6,040 bases of DNA from an uncultured Erysipelotrichaceae bacterium (lineage in GTDB: Bacteria; Bacillota_I; Bacilli_A; Erysipelotrichales; Coprobacillaceae). Made by a program: the position numbers and the translations under genes. Positions 1 through 5,863 of the stretch are shown here, piece after piece (the first letter of the stretch is position 1; each line of letters starts with the position of its first letter). Where the stretch lies: assembly GCA_947573745.1 (NCBI GenBank), contig CANPGX010000066.1:1-6040 (forward strand), read 5' to 3'. A model generated the notes under the pieces. It saw nothing but the letters and a program-made list of their open reading frames with translations. It had not been told where the DNA came from and did not search any database.

Positions 1-788
1 AACAAGATGATATAGAAGGATTCATGGAGCGATTAGAGAATGAATTAGAAAAACAACGACAACAAGAAGAAGTCCTTCAACAACAAGCTTCTTTATTGGC
101 ACAAAGAGAAATAAAACTTGCTCAAAAAGAAGAGAAAATGTTGAAAGCATATGAAAATTATCAAGAAAAAGCACAAGAAGAAGCCAATCATGTCATAGAA
201 GAAGCTATGCTGAAAGTGGATAAGATCATGAAAACGCTCAATGAAGAACATTTGAAACCACATATAGCCACACAAGCTAAACGTCAGTTGGAAGAAGCGA
301 TGTATCAGCATGAGGAACTCTTAGAAAAAGGAGATGAAAATTATCCTTATCAAGTAGGAGATCAGGTTTATATATTATCGATGAAGCGTCAAGGTGAAGT
401 GACTGGCTTAAGAAACCAACAAGTGAGTGTATCTATAGGAGGGTTAAATCTTCATTTAAAAAAATCAGATTTAAGATTTATCAGTAAAAAACCAAAAGTG
501 AAAAAAGTGGTTTCTGGTCAAGTATCAGTTAAAAAAAGTTCTTCTATGCATTATGAATGTCATATTATTGGGATGAGATATGAAGAAGCTATGAATGAAG
601 TCGATAAGTTTTTGGATGATGCTTTGCTTCATCATTATAGTTCTGTGCGTATTGTACATGGTATGGGAACTGGGGCATTAAGAAAAGGTGTTCATGCTTT
701 GTTGAAGAAACATTCGGCAGTAGATCATTTTCGTGATGGTGGTGCAAACGAAGGTGGTTTAGGTGCTACTATCGTTTATTTTAAATAA
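1..788 (+). CDS. mutS2: MutS2, C-terminal part (5' end outside window)
   Basis: The reading frame is open from base 3 to the TAA at 786-788, so the ATG at 24 is an internal methionine and the MutS/ABC ATPase half lies upstream of the window. Counting from that methionine, residues 1-100 are a charged, Gln/Glu/Lys-rich coiled coil, 107-153 form a KOW-like beta segment (VGDQVYI...GEVTGL), and 177-254 form the Smr domain with HGMGTG at 212-217 followed by ALRKGV. MutS2 is known as a MutS paralogue that suppresses recombination and, in B. subtilis, acts on collided ribosomes. The Smr domain is unusual: the usual DLRG signature reads HIIG (180-183), so the Asp and Arg are replaced. uvrC follows after two bases, so the two genes are almost surely co-transcribed. 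Confidence 0.95.
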   Translation, partial: QDDIEGFMERLENELEKQRQQEEVLQQQASLLAQREIKLAQKEEKMLKAYENYQEKAQEEANHVIEEAMLKVDKIMKTLNEEHLKPHIATQAKRQLEEAMYQHEELLEKGDENYPYQVGDQVYILSMKRQGEVTGLRNQQVSVSIGGLNLHLKKSDLRFISKKPKVKKVVSGQVSVKKSSSMHYECHIIGMRYEEAMNEVDKFLDDALLHHYSSVRIVHGMGTGALRKGVHALLKKHSAVDHFRDGGANEGGLGATIVYFK

Positions 789-790
789 CC

Positions 791-2554
791 ATGGCAAGTG
801 AAATCATTAGACACAAGCTTTCTTTGTTGCCATTGCAACCAGGTTGCTATTTGATGAAAGATGCCCACCAAAACATCATTTATGTTGGTAAAGCAAAGAA
901 ACTTAAAAATCGTGTTAGTTCATATTTTAATGGTGCTCATGATTATAAAACGACAAAACTTGTACAAGAAGTTGTTGATTTTGATTATATTGTGACCAAG
1001 AGTGAAAAAGAAGCCCTTCTTTTAGAGATTAATCTGATTAAGGACTACGACCCTAAATACAATATTATGTTTACGGATAACAGTTATTATCCATATTTAA
1101 TGTTGACCAAAGAAAAGTATCCACGTTTAGAGATCGTTCGTGAAGTTAAAGATAAAAAGAATCATTATTTTGGTCCTTTTCCTGATGCCACGGCTGCTAG
1201 AGATATTTATAAACTGTTAAATCGTCTTTATCCATTAAGAAAATGCCGACATCTGCCTAATAAAACATGTCTTTATTATTCTTTAAATCAGTGTTTAGGA
1301 CCTTGTATTTTGCCTATAGAGGCCCATGTTTATGAAAAGATAGCTGCCGATATCACAAAGTTTATTAAAGGGGATACCAAGGAATTGCTTAAAGAACTAC
1401 AAGAAAAAATGCAATTAGAAAGTGAGCAACTCCATTTTGAAAAAGCGATGGAATACCGTGATTTGATCAAACACATTCAGCATGTAACAGCCAAGCAAAA
1501 TGTTCAGTTTAATGATGCCACAGATCGAGATATTATCGGTTATTATGTCGATAAGGGATACTTAAGTATTCAATTATTTTTTATGAGACAAGGTAAATTA
1601 TTGGCCAGAGATATTAATCTTGTGCCAGCTTATGGGGAGATTGAAGAAGATATCATAGATTTTATTTTTCATTATTATCAAAAAAATACATATCCTAAAG
1701 AACTCTTGGTACCAGAGAATTTAGATACATCGATGTTAGAAGAGATGCTAGAATGTAAGATCATTAAACCGATGAAAGGAAATAAAGCACAACTGGTTCG
1801 TATGGCATGTGATAATGCTAGAGAAGTTCTCCAACAAAAATTTGATTTGATGGAGAAAAATGAAGCTGCTACCGTAGGTGTGATGAAACAGTTGGGGCAA
1901 TTATTAGGCATTGAAACACCACATACCATTGAATTATTTGATAATTCTAATATTCAGGGAGCTTATGCTGTTGCAGGAATGGTTTGTTATAAGGATGGAA
2001 AACCTTCAAAGAAAGACTATCGTAAATTTAAGATTAAAACAGTCGATGGTCCGGATGATTATGCCAGTATGAAAGAAGTCATCTATCGTCGGTATTATCG
2101 TTTGATGATGGAAAATAGGCCTTTACCTGATATGATTATTGTTGATGGAGGTAAAGGACAAATTAAAAGTGCCAAAGAAGTTATTGACGCTTTGGGGCTT
2201 CCTATTTGTATTTGTGGTCTAGCAAAGGATGATAAGCATGCTACAGCCCTCTTGCTCAATGATCAAGGTGAAAGCATCATCATCGATCGTCAATCACCAT
2301 TGTTTTTTCTTTTGACACGAATGCAAGATGAAGTCCACCGTTATGCTATTAGTTTTCATAAACAAGTGCGTGGGAAGTCACTTTTTGCTTCTATTTTAGA
2401 TGAAGTAGAAGGGATTGGGCCTAAGCGACGTAAGGCTTTATTAAAACATTTTGATAGTGTTAAGAAAATGAAAGAAGCTTCTATAGAGGAACTATCGGAA
2501 GTATTGCCTAAAGAAGTTGCAAAAAATTTGTATGAAGTACTTCAACGTCATTAA
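791..2554 (+). CDS. uvrC: UvrABC system protein C (excinuclease subunit C)
   Basis: UvrC makes both incisions, 3' then 5' of the lesion, during nucleotide excision repair after UvrA/UvrB damage recognition. The 587 residues are normal length. The N-terminal GIY-YIG nuclease (about 12-95) shows GCY20, IYVGK (30-34), R41 and E79. Four cysteines (152, 160, 168, 172) match the conserved cluster-binding set. A UVR motif that contacts UvrB lies at about 199-235. The RNase H-like 5' nuclease carries D384 (LFDNSN), D423 (DDYASM), D452 (VDGGKGQ) and H516 (DEVH), with spacings equal to the E. coli catalytic set. Tandem helix-hairpin-helix motifs fill about 538-585. The ATG is two bases after the mutS2 stop, and no Shine-Dalgarno lies at a usable distance: the only purine-rich stretch, AGGTGG, is some 33 bases upstream. 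Translation probably depends on coupling to mutS2. The gene looks intact and functional. Confidence 0.98.
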   Translation: MASEIIRHKLSLLPLQPGCYLMKDAHQNIIYVGKAKKLKNRVSSYFNGAHDYKTTKLVQEVVDFDYIVTKSEKEALLLEINLIKDYDPKYNIMFTDNSYYPYLMLTKEKYPRLEIVREVKDKKNHYFGPFPDATAARDIYKLLNRLYPLRKCRHLPNKTCLYYSLNQCLGPCILPIEAHVYEKIAADITKFIKGDTKELLKELQEKMQLESEQLHFEKAMEYRDLIKHIQHVTAKQNVQFNDATDRDIIGYYVDKGYLSIQLFFMRQGKLLARDINLVPAYGEIEEDIIDFIFHYYQKNTYPKELLVPENLDTSMLEEMLECKIIKPMKGNKAQLVRMACDNAREVLQQKFDLMEKNEAATVGVMKQLGQLLGIETPHTIELFDNSNIQGAYAVAGMVCYKDGKPSKKDYRKFKIKTVDGPDDYASMKEVIYRRYYRLMMENRPLPDMIIVDGGKGQIKSAKEVIDALGLPICICGLAKDDKHATALLLNDQGESIIIDRQSPLFFLLTRMQDEVHRYAISFHKQVRGKSLFASILDEVEGIGPKRRKALLKHFDSVKKMKEASIEELSEVLPKEVAKNLYEVLQRH

Positions 2555-2580
2555 CGCTCCTTTTATTTTTTCATATAATA
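2551..2580 (+). promoter_or_regulatory. Promoter of gerE, sigma-A or sigma-K type
   Basis: TATAAT lies at 2574-2579 with TTAACG (2551-2556) exactly 17 bases upstream, a fair housekeeping promoter. The same stretch reads CATATAATA (2572-2580), a full match to the sigma-K -10 consensus CATANNNTA, with an AC at 2554-2555 placed 16 bases upstream as the sigma-K -35 element. B. subtilis gerE is known to be sigma-K dependent, so the second reading is biologically attractive. The predicted start near 2586 leaves a leader of under 20 bases. The -35 region overlaps the uvrC stop codon. No terminator hairpin is visible after uvrC, so read-through is also possible. Confidence 0.55.
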
Positions 2581-2589
2581 CATTGATAA

Positions 2590-2595
2590 AGGAGG
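2590..2595 (+). promoter_or_regulatory. Ribosome binding site fixing the GTG start of gerE
   Basis: AGGAGG ends seven bases before GTG at 2603. Two out-of-frame ATGs (2598 and 2601) lie closer, at two and five bases. An in-frame TAA at 2576-2578 with no other standard start codon after it leaves GTG 2603 as the only sensible start for the conserved HTH protein. Confidence 0.85.
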
Positions 2596-2602
2596 AAATG
2601 AT

Positions 2603-2800
2603 GTGTTACTTACCAAAAGAGAAAGAGAAATTTTTGATTTATTGGTCAAAGACCATACAACGAAACAAATTGCTTCTAAATTGAGTATTAGTGAAAAAAC
2701 TGTACGAAATCATATTTCTAATGTGATTGGGAAACTCGGTGTTGAGTCGCGTATCCAAGCTGTTTTAGAATTGATTCGTCTTAAAGAAATAGAACTATAG
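2603..2800 (+). CDS. gerE: GerE-type LuxR-family HTH sporulation regulator
   Basis: The 65-residue protein is a single LuxR/FixJ-type helix-turn-helix domain with no receiver or ligand-binding domain. LLTKREREIF (2-11) begins the domain, TTKQIASKLSISEKTVRNHI (19-38) holds the HTH with its recognition helix, and KLGVESRIQAVLEL (44-57) forms the last helix. From memory it matches B. subtilis GerE along almost its whole length, including the EL ending, and lacks only about nine N-terminal residues. GerE is the last mother-cell transcription factor of sporulation, activating or repressing coat genes together with sigma-K. The small size, the position upstream of murI-gerM as in Bacillus, and the sigma-K-like promoter support orthology rather than a generic LuxR fragment. 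The start is GTG, preceded by AGGAGG. A terminator overlaps the stop codon, so the gene is probably a single-gene unit. Confidence 0.9.
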   Translation: MLLTKREREIFDLLVKDHTTKQIASKLSISEKTVRNHISNVIGKLGVESRIQAVLELIRLKEIEL

Positions 2801-2820
2801 CACTTTGCTATGGTTTTTTT
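2794..2820 (+). terminator. Rho-independent terminator after gerE
   Basis: The left arm ACTATAGCA (2794-2802) pairs with TGCTATGGT (2806-2814), with one G-U pair and a CTT loop. Seven T residues follow at 2814-2820. The TAG stop codon (2798-2800) is part of the left arm. Confidence 0.8.
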
Positions 2821-2832
2821 ATATATTCAGTG

Positions 2833-2857
2833 TATAATAAAACGAGAATGAGGTGAT
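2833..2857 (+). promoter_or_regulatory. Likely -10 element and ribosome binding site of the VanY-like gene
   Basis: A perfect TATAAT lies at 2833-2838. No convincing -35 is present at 16-18 bases, because that region is the U-tract side of the gerE terminator (ATGGTT or TGGTTT), so the promoter may be weak or need an activator. AGGTGAT at 2851-2857 matches the 16S tail and sets the ATG at 2861, with seven bases between AGG and ATG. Confidence 0.45.
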
Positions 2858-2860
2858 GAG

Positions 2861-4000
2861 ATGAAATTAAAACGATGGCATGTATTCTTCATAGCGGGAA
2901 TGGCTTTCTTGTTATCGTATTATCTTCTAAATACTAAATATGATCGTTTTGCCCGTATTGAAGGTATTGACAATGATCGACGTGCTCTCATTGAAAATTA
3001 TTTGAGTGAAGAAGAACAAGAGTATTTGATCTTAAAAGCGATTCCGATGGAAAGCTTTGAAAAATATATGCGTGATGATGCTTTTTATTTACCTCATTAT
3101 TTGTATTATCGTCAATATGACGCCTTGTATCCTGATGAAGAATTATCTTTAATGATTGCTAAAGCCAATCAAGTAGCTGATCGATTAGAAAAAATTGATG
3201 AAAATGATGCTTATCGATATTTTCTTCGCTTGATTGATGTGGATTTATTGAGTGATTTTGAGAAAAATATGGATTTCAAATATACTTACTTACCTTATTA
3301 TCAAGTTTCGAAGAATGCTTATACGAGTGATCGCTATGTCAGTGATGTCAATGAATTTGTTGACACTTTAGCTTCTATAGGCATTACGGGTATGCGTCAA
3401 GTGACGCAAATTTTGAAAGATGGTTTAGCCATTTATTCTCCTGAGGCTTTTAAGGTCTTATTGTCGGGAAGCCCTTATTATGAAGATGCTCAGCGATTAT
3501 ATACTTTCGATGATCTTGTGGTCTTAAATGAAAAAACCTATATTGGTTCTTATACACCAGATCAGCTTGTACTGATGAAAGAAATTCATCGTCTTTACTT
3601 TCATATGTATTTAAGAGAAGATGCTTATGAAGCTTTAAAAAACATGGAAAAGGCTGTTTATGATGATTTAGGTGTTCATAAAATGATTGTTTTACAAGCT
3701 TATCAGGGATATGGACAACTTTTGAAAAATGGTGAATATGCTGGTCATGATGAATTTCAATTAGGAACGAGCATTTCGTTAAAGGAAGATGGTATTGATC
3801 CTAACTTATTACAAGATAGTGATGTTGGAAGATGGTTAAGTGAACATGCTCATGAATATGGCTATATTTTACGCTATCCTAGTGATAAAGAAGCCATCAC
3901 AGGACATCCGGGTATAGCGCATATTTATCGTTATGTTGGCGTTGAGCAAGCTACTTATATGTATGAAAATCATTTATGTTTAGAGGAGGTAGGACAGTGA
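2861..4000 (+). CDS. Membrane-anchored VanY/M15B-like protein with degenerate active site
   Basis: The 379-residue protein starts with a positive n-region and one hydrophobic segment (about 8-24), so it is predicted to be anchored outside the membrane. Residues 30-215 are a helical, Tyr- and Asp-rich region of no recognised function. Residues 217-377 look like the VanY/D,D-carboxypeptidase fold: DLVVLN (218-223), YLREDAYEALKNMEKAV (250-266), WLSEHAHEYGYILRYP (325-340), ITG (346-348) and YRYVG (356-360). The active site is missing. SEHQxGxAxD reads DEFQLGTSIS (297-306), so ligand His becomes Phe299 and ligand Asp becomes Ser306. EPWHxRYVG aligns without gaps to IAHIYRYVG, so the catalytic Glu becomes Ile352 and the third ligand His becomes Ile355. 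SGYRS reads QAYQG and the stretch after it is shortened. I infer a non-catalytic wall-binding or regulatory role. It shares one base with murI. Confidence 0.8.
   Translation: MKLKRWHVFFIAGMAFLLSYYLLNTKYDRFARIEGIDNDRRALIENYLSEEEQEYLILKAIPMESFEKYMRDDAFYLPHYLYYRQYDALYPDEELSLMIAKANQVADRLEKIDENDAYRYFLRLIDVDLLSDFEKNMDFKYTYLPYYQVSKNAYTSDRYVSDVNEFVDTLASIGITGMRQVTQILKDGLAIYSPEAFKVLLSGSPYYEDAQRLYTFDDLVVLNEKTYIGSYTPDQLVLMKEIHRLYFHMYLREDAYEALKNMEKAVYDDLGVHKMIVLQAYQGYGQLLKNGEYAGHDEFQLGTSISLKEDGIDPNLLQDSDVGRWLSEHAHEYGYILRYPSDKEAITGHPGIAHIYRYVGVEQATYMYENHLCLEEVGQ
3393..3408. repeat. Short perfect inverted repeat inside the VanY-like gene
   Basis: TGCGTCA and TGACGCA are 7-base arms around a two-base AG centre, a GC-rich near-palindrome in AT-rich surroundings. 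It encodes part of MRQVTQ. It could be a protein-binding site or chance; the tiny spacer makes an RNA hairpin with full arms unlikely. Confidence 0.4.
3984..3989 (+). promoter_or_regulatory. Ribosome binding site of murI inside the VanY-like gene
   Basis: AGGAGG lies ten bases before ATG 4000 and seven before an in-frame GTG at 3997. It rules out the more upstream in-frame ATG at 3976, which precedes it. ATG 4000 is preferred because ATG is the stronger codon and the protein then begins close to the conserved PIGVFDSG. GTG 3997 would add only one residue and give a four-base GTGA overlap. Confidence 0.75.
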
Positions 4001-4791
4001 TGTCGTGGAACGAACGGCCTATTGGTGTTTTTGACTCTGGAGTAGGTGGATTAACAGTCCTTGAAAAGCTACGTCATGCTTTGCCTTGTGAACATTTCAT
4101 TTTTATTGGTGATAATGCTCATAGCCCTTATGGAGAAAAAACAAAAGAACAGTTACTGGACTATGCAAAGAATATTTGTCAGTATTTTCAATCACGACAA
4201 GTAAAAATGATCGTTTTAGCTTGTAATACAACTTCCGCGAATGTATTAGAAGAACTTAGAATTTTATTTAAAGATATTCCTATCATAGGTGTGATTGATG
4301 CGACCATAAAATATCTTCCAGCCAGTAAGCTTCATCGTGTCTTATTATTAGCCACACAAGCGACGGTGACATCCAAGAAGTATGATACTTTCATTCATCA
4401 AGCTTATCCTTCTTTACAATTGATTTCTCATGCACCGCATTCATTTGTGCCGCTGATAGAATCAGGTCAGTATCGTTTGGTGATCATAGAGGATATTAAA
4501 AAGGAATTAAAGGGGTATATCAGTCAAGTAGATGGTGTTATTTTAGGGTGTACACATTATCCTATCATTCAAGACCAAATCCAACAAGTGATGGGTGATC
4601 TTATCTATATTTCTTCAAGTGATAGTATCTTATGGGATATTCAAGCTTATCTTAAAGAAAAGAAATGGTTAGCCTTTAAAGGAAAAGGGCGTATTGAGAT
4701 TTATACCACGGGGAAAGCGAGTGCCTTTTATCGTGCAAGTAGTGGCTTTTTTCACTGCTTAGAGGAAGATATTCATGAATTAAGAATCTAA
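4000..4791 (+). CDS. murI: Glutamate racemase
   Basis: MurI (RacE) interconverts L- and D-glutamate in the cytoplasm and supplies D-Glu for the second residue of the peptidoglycan stem peptide. The 263-residue length is normal. Family motifs are in place: PIGVFDSGVGGLTV (7-20, with D12), SPYG (42-45), ACNTTSA with catalytic Cys75 (74-80), GCTHYP with catalytic Cys184 and His186 (183-188), and the C-terminal TTGKASAF segment (236-243). Nothing essential is missing, so an active two-base racemase is expected. Its ATG overlaps the TGA of the VanY-like gene, so it is probably expressed from that gene's promoter by translational coupling. The murI-then-gerM order matches Bacillus racE-gerM. A terminator overlaps its stop codon. 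Confidence 0.97.
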   Translation: MSWNERPIGVFDSGVGGLTVLEKLRHALPCEHFIFIGDNAHSPYGEKTKEQLLDYAKNICQYFQSRQVKMIVLACNTTSANVLEELRILFKDIPIIGVIDATIKYLPASKLHRVLLLATQATVTSKKYDTFIHQAYPSLQLISHAPHSFVPLIESGQYRLVIIEDIKKELKGYISQVDGVILGCTHYPIIQDQIQQVMGDLIYISSSDSILWDIQAYLKEKKWLAFKGKGRIEIYTTGKASAFYRASSGFFHCLEEDIHELRI

Positions 4792-4806
4792 AAAGATTCT
4801 TTTTTT
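4782..4806 (+). terminator. Rho-independent terminator after murI
   Basis: A perfect 8-bp stem, AAGAATCT (4782-4789) with AGATTCTT (4794-4801), and an AAAA loop are followed by T residues through 4806. The TAA stop (4789-4791) lies at the top of the hairpin. Confidence 0.85.
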
Positions 4807-4827
4807 ATTCTACTTTAAAAAAGAATT

Positions 4828-4849
4828 CATATAGTAAATTAGGGGTGAT
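4828..4849 (+). promoter_or_regulatory. Likely sporulation-type -10 element and ribosome binding site of gerM
   Basis: CATATAGTA (4828-4836) fits the sigma-K -10 consensus CATANNNTA and most of the sigma-E -10 CATACANT. It also contains TATAGT, a 5/6 match to the sigma-A -10. The -35 region is unconvincing for any of the three: the nearest AC, at 4812-4813, is 14 bases upstream. AGGGGTGAT at 4841-4849 is a strong ribosome binding site for ATG 4853. B. subtilis gerM is a mother-cell sporulation gene, which favours the sporulation reading. Confidence 0.45.
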
Positions 4850-4852
4850 GTC

Positions 4853-5818
4853 ATGAGTGACCAACGTATAAAAAGATATTCAACCATTTTATTATGTTTT
4901 TTATTTCTTGCAGTAGCCATCAGAGGGAAAAGTATGCAGGATGTTTCCGTCAGTGGTGAAGAAACGATACCTAAACAAAATATGCAGTTAGTATTAAAGG
5001 ATCAACAAAATACTTTAATTCCAGTGAATGTGATGGTGGATGAACCATTATCATTTGAAGAAAAAGCACATGATGTGTATCAATGGATGCAATCATCTAC
5101 CTTTGAATCCTTAGGGTTATATCCATTGATTGGAAAAGATATTCAAGTAAATGGTATCTATTTAGATCAACAGAACGTTATCTTAGATTTTACATCTTCT
5201 TTAGAACATCTAGATGCCAAAGATGAACTTCGTTTTGTAGAAGGGCTTGTTTGGACCTTTGGTCATATGGAGGGTGTCGAAACAGTCACGATTCAAAAAG
5301 ATGGTGAAACGTTGTTGCATATGCCTCATGGTTTACCTATTGGTGAAGCGATGGACCAACGTTTAGGACTGAATAATTTTGATACAGTCTCTTTTTATCT
5401 GCATAAAACGACGCCATTGACCATCTATGCATCTAAGAATATTTTAGGAGAAGATTACTATGTACCCATTACACGTCGTATCGATCTTGATACATTGACG
5501 TTAGATGAACAAGTACGTTTTGTCTTAAAAGAAATCAGTGTTTCTACGACATTAGGTAAAGATCGATCGTTATCTTCGCTTCAACTAGAAAAAGGCAGTC
5601 AATTACAGGAAGGGGTATTAACGATCCATTTAGGAAAAGAAGTATTACTTGATGAAGGTAGTATAGATCGTAAACTTCTTTCATTAATCTCTTTGTCTTT
5701 AAAAGAACTCGATGGTGTTGATGAAGTAAGAGTCATGATAGATGATCAGGATGTCACAAGTCAAAAAGAAATCATAGAACAAGTAAGTGAAGTTATTTCT
5801 AATCCTGTCAAAATTTAG
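4853..5818 (+). CDS. gerM: GerM-type sporulation protein with two GerMN domains
   Basis: The 321-residue protein has a basic n-region and a hydrophobic stretch at about 11-22, then an extracytoplasmic part with two GerMN domains. The first spans about 52-156, with QVNGIYLDQQNVILDFTSSL (98-117) and an ending of GVETVTIQKDGE (141-152). The second spans about 178-302, with a matching GVLTIHLGKEVL (254-265) and DGVDEVRVMIDDQDV (287-301). GerM in B. subtilis acts in the mother-cell membrane during engulfment, helping assemble the SpoIIQ-SpoIIIA channel, and its loss impairs sporulation and germination. The B. subtilis protein is a lipoprotein. Here no lipobox is visible: the only N-terminal cysteine (15) sits in ILLC inside the hydrophobic core. 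The anchor may be an uncleaved helix, or signal peptidase I may cut after AVA (20-22). The gene has its own likely promoter and terminator. Position and domains make the assignment firm; the exact role is inferred. Confidence 0.88.
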   Translation: MSDQRIKRYSTILLCFLFLAVAIRGKSMQDVSVSGEETIPKQNMQLVLKDQQNTLIPVNVMVDEPLSFEEKAHDVYQWMQSSTFESLGLYPLIGKDIQVNGIYLDQQNVILDFTSSLEHLDAKDELRFVEGLVWTFGHMEGVETVTIQKDGETLLHMPHGLPIGEAMDQRLGLNNFDTVSFYLHKTTPLTIYASKNILGEDYYVPITRRIDLDTLTLDEQVRFVLKEISVSTTLGKDRSLSSLQLEKGSQLQEGVLTIHLGKEVLLDEGSIDRKLLSLISLSLKELDGVDEVRVMIDDQDVTSQKEIIEQVSEVISNPVKI

Positions 5819-5840
5819 GTAGAACCTTCTACCTTTTTTT
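5817..5840 (+). terminator. Rho-independent terminator after gerM
   Basis: AGGTAGA (5817-5823) pairs with TCTACCT (5828-5834) around an ACCT loop, followed by seven T residues (5834-5840). Two bases of the TAG stop (5816-5818) are in the left arm. Confidence 0.82.
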
Positions 5841-5863
5841 GATGAATTGTGATAAGATGAAAA

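Noticed and set aside
93..311. 72-codon open frame on the minus strand
   Set aside because: It lies antisense to the mutS2 coiled coil, its Phe-rich translation is what reverse-read Glu/Lys codons give, and it has no family resemblance.
791..1075. GIY-YIG domain as a homing endonuclease or mobile element
   Set aside because: It is the normal N-terminal nuclease of a complete UvrC with all later domains present.
1678..1929. 83-codon open frame on the minus strand
   Set aside because: It lies fully antisense to the conserved uvrC region, with no credible ribosome binding site or motif.
2541..2580. Terminator after uvrC
   Set aside because: There is a T-rich stretch at 2561-2571 but no stable stem before it.
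2603..2800. LuxR-type HTH as a quorum-sensing regulator or a fragment of a response regulator
   Set aside because: Length, sequence and position match stand-alone GerE, and an upstream in-frame stop excludes a lost N-terminal domain in this gap.
2856..2864. Two-codon mini-ORFs (ATG AGA TGA at 2856, ATG TCA TGA at 4848) overlapping the starts of the VanY-like gene and gerM
   Set aside because: Their ATGs are part of AGGTGATG/GGGGTGATG ribosome binding sites and too close to them for initiation, so they are by-products of that sequence.
3976..4002. Longer murI start at ATG 3976
   Set aside because: The strong AGGAGG at 3984-3989 is downstream of this ATG, and the added residues just re-read the end of the VanY-like gene. 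ATG 4000 or GTG 3997 fits better.
5850..5858. Possible extended -10 (TGATAAGAT) for the YfcE-like gene
   Set aside because: The hexamer matches poorly, there is no -35, and a start seven bases downstream would remove the first base of the AGGTGAT ribosome binding site.
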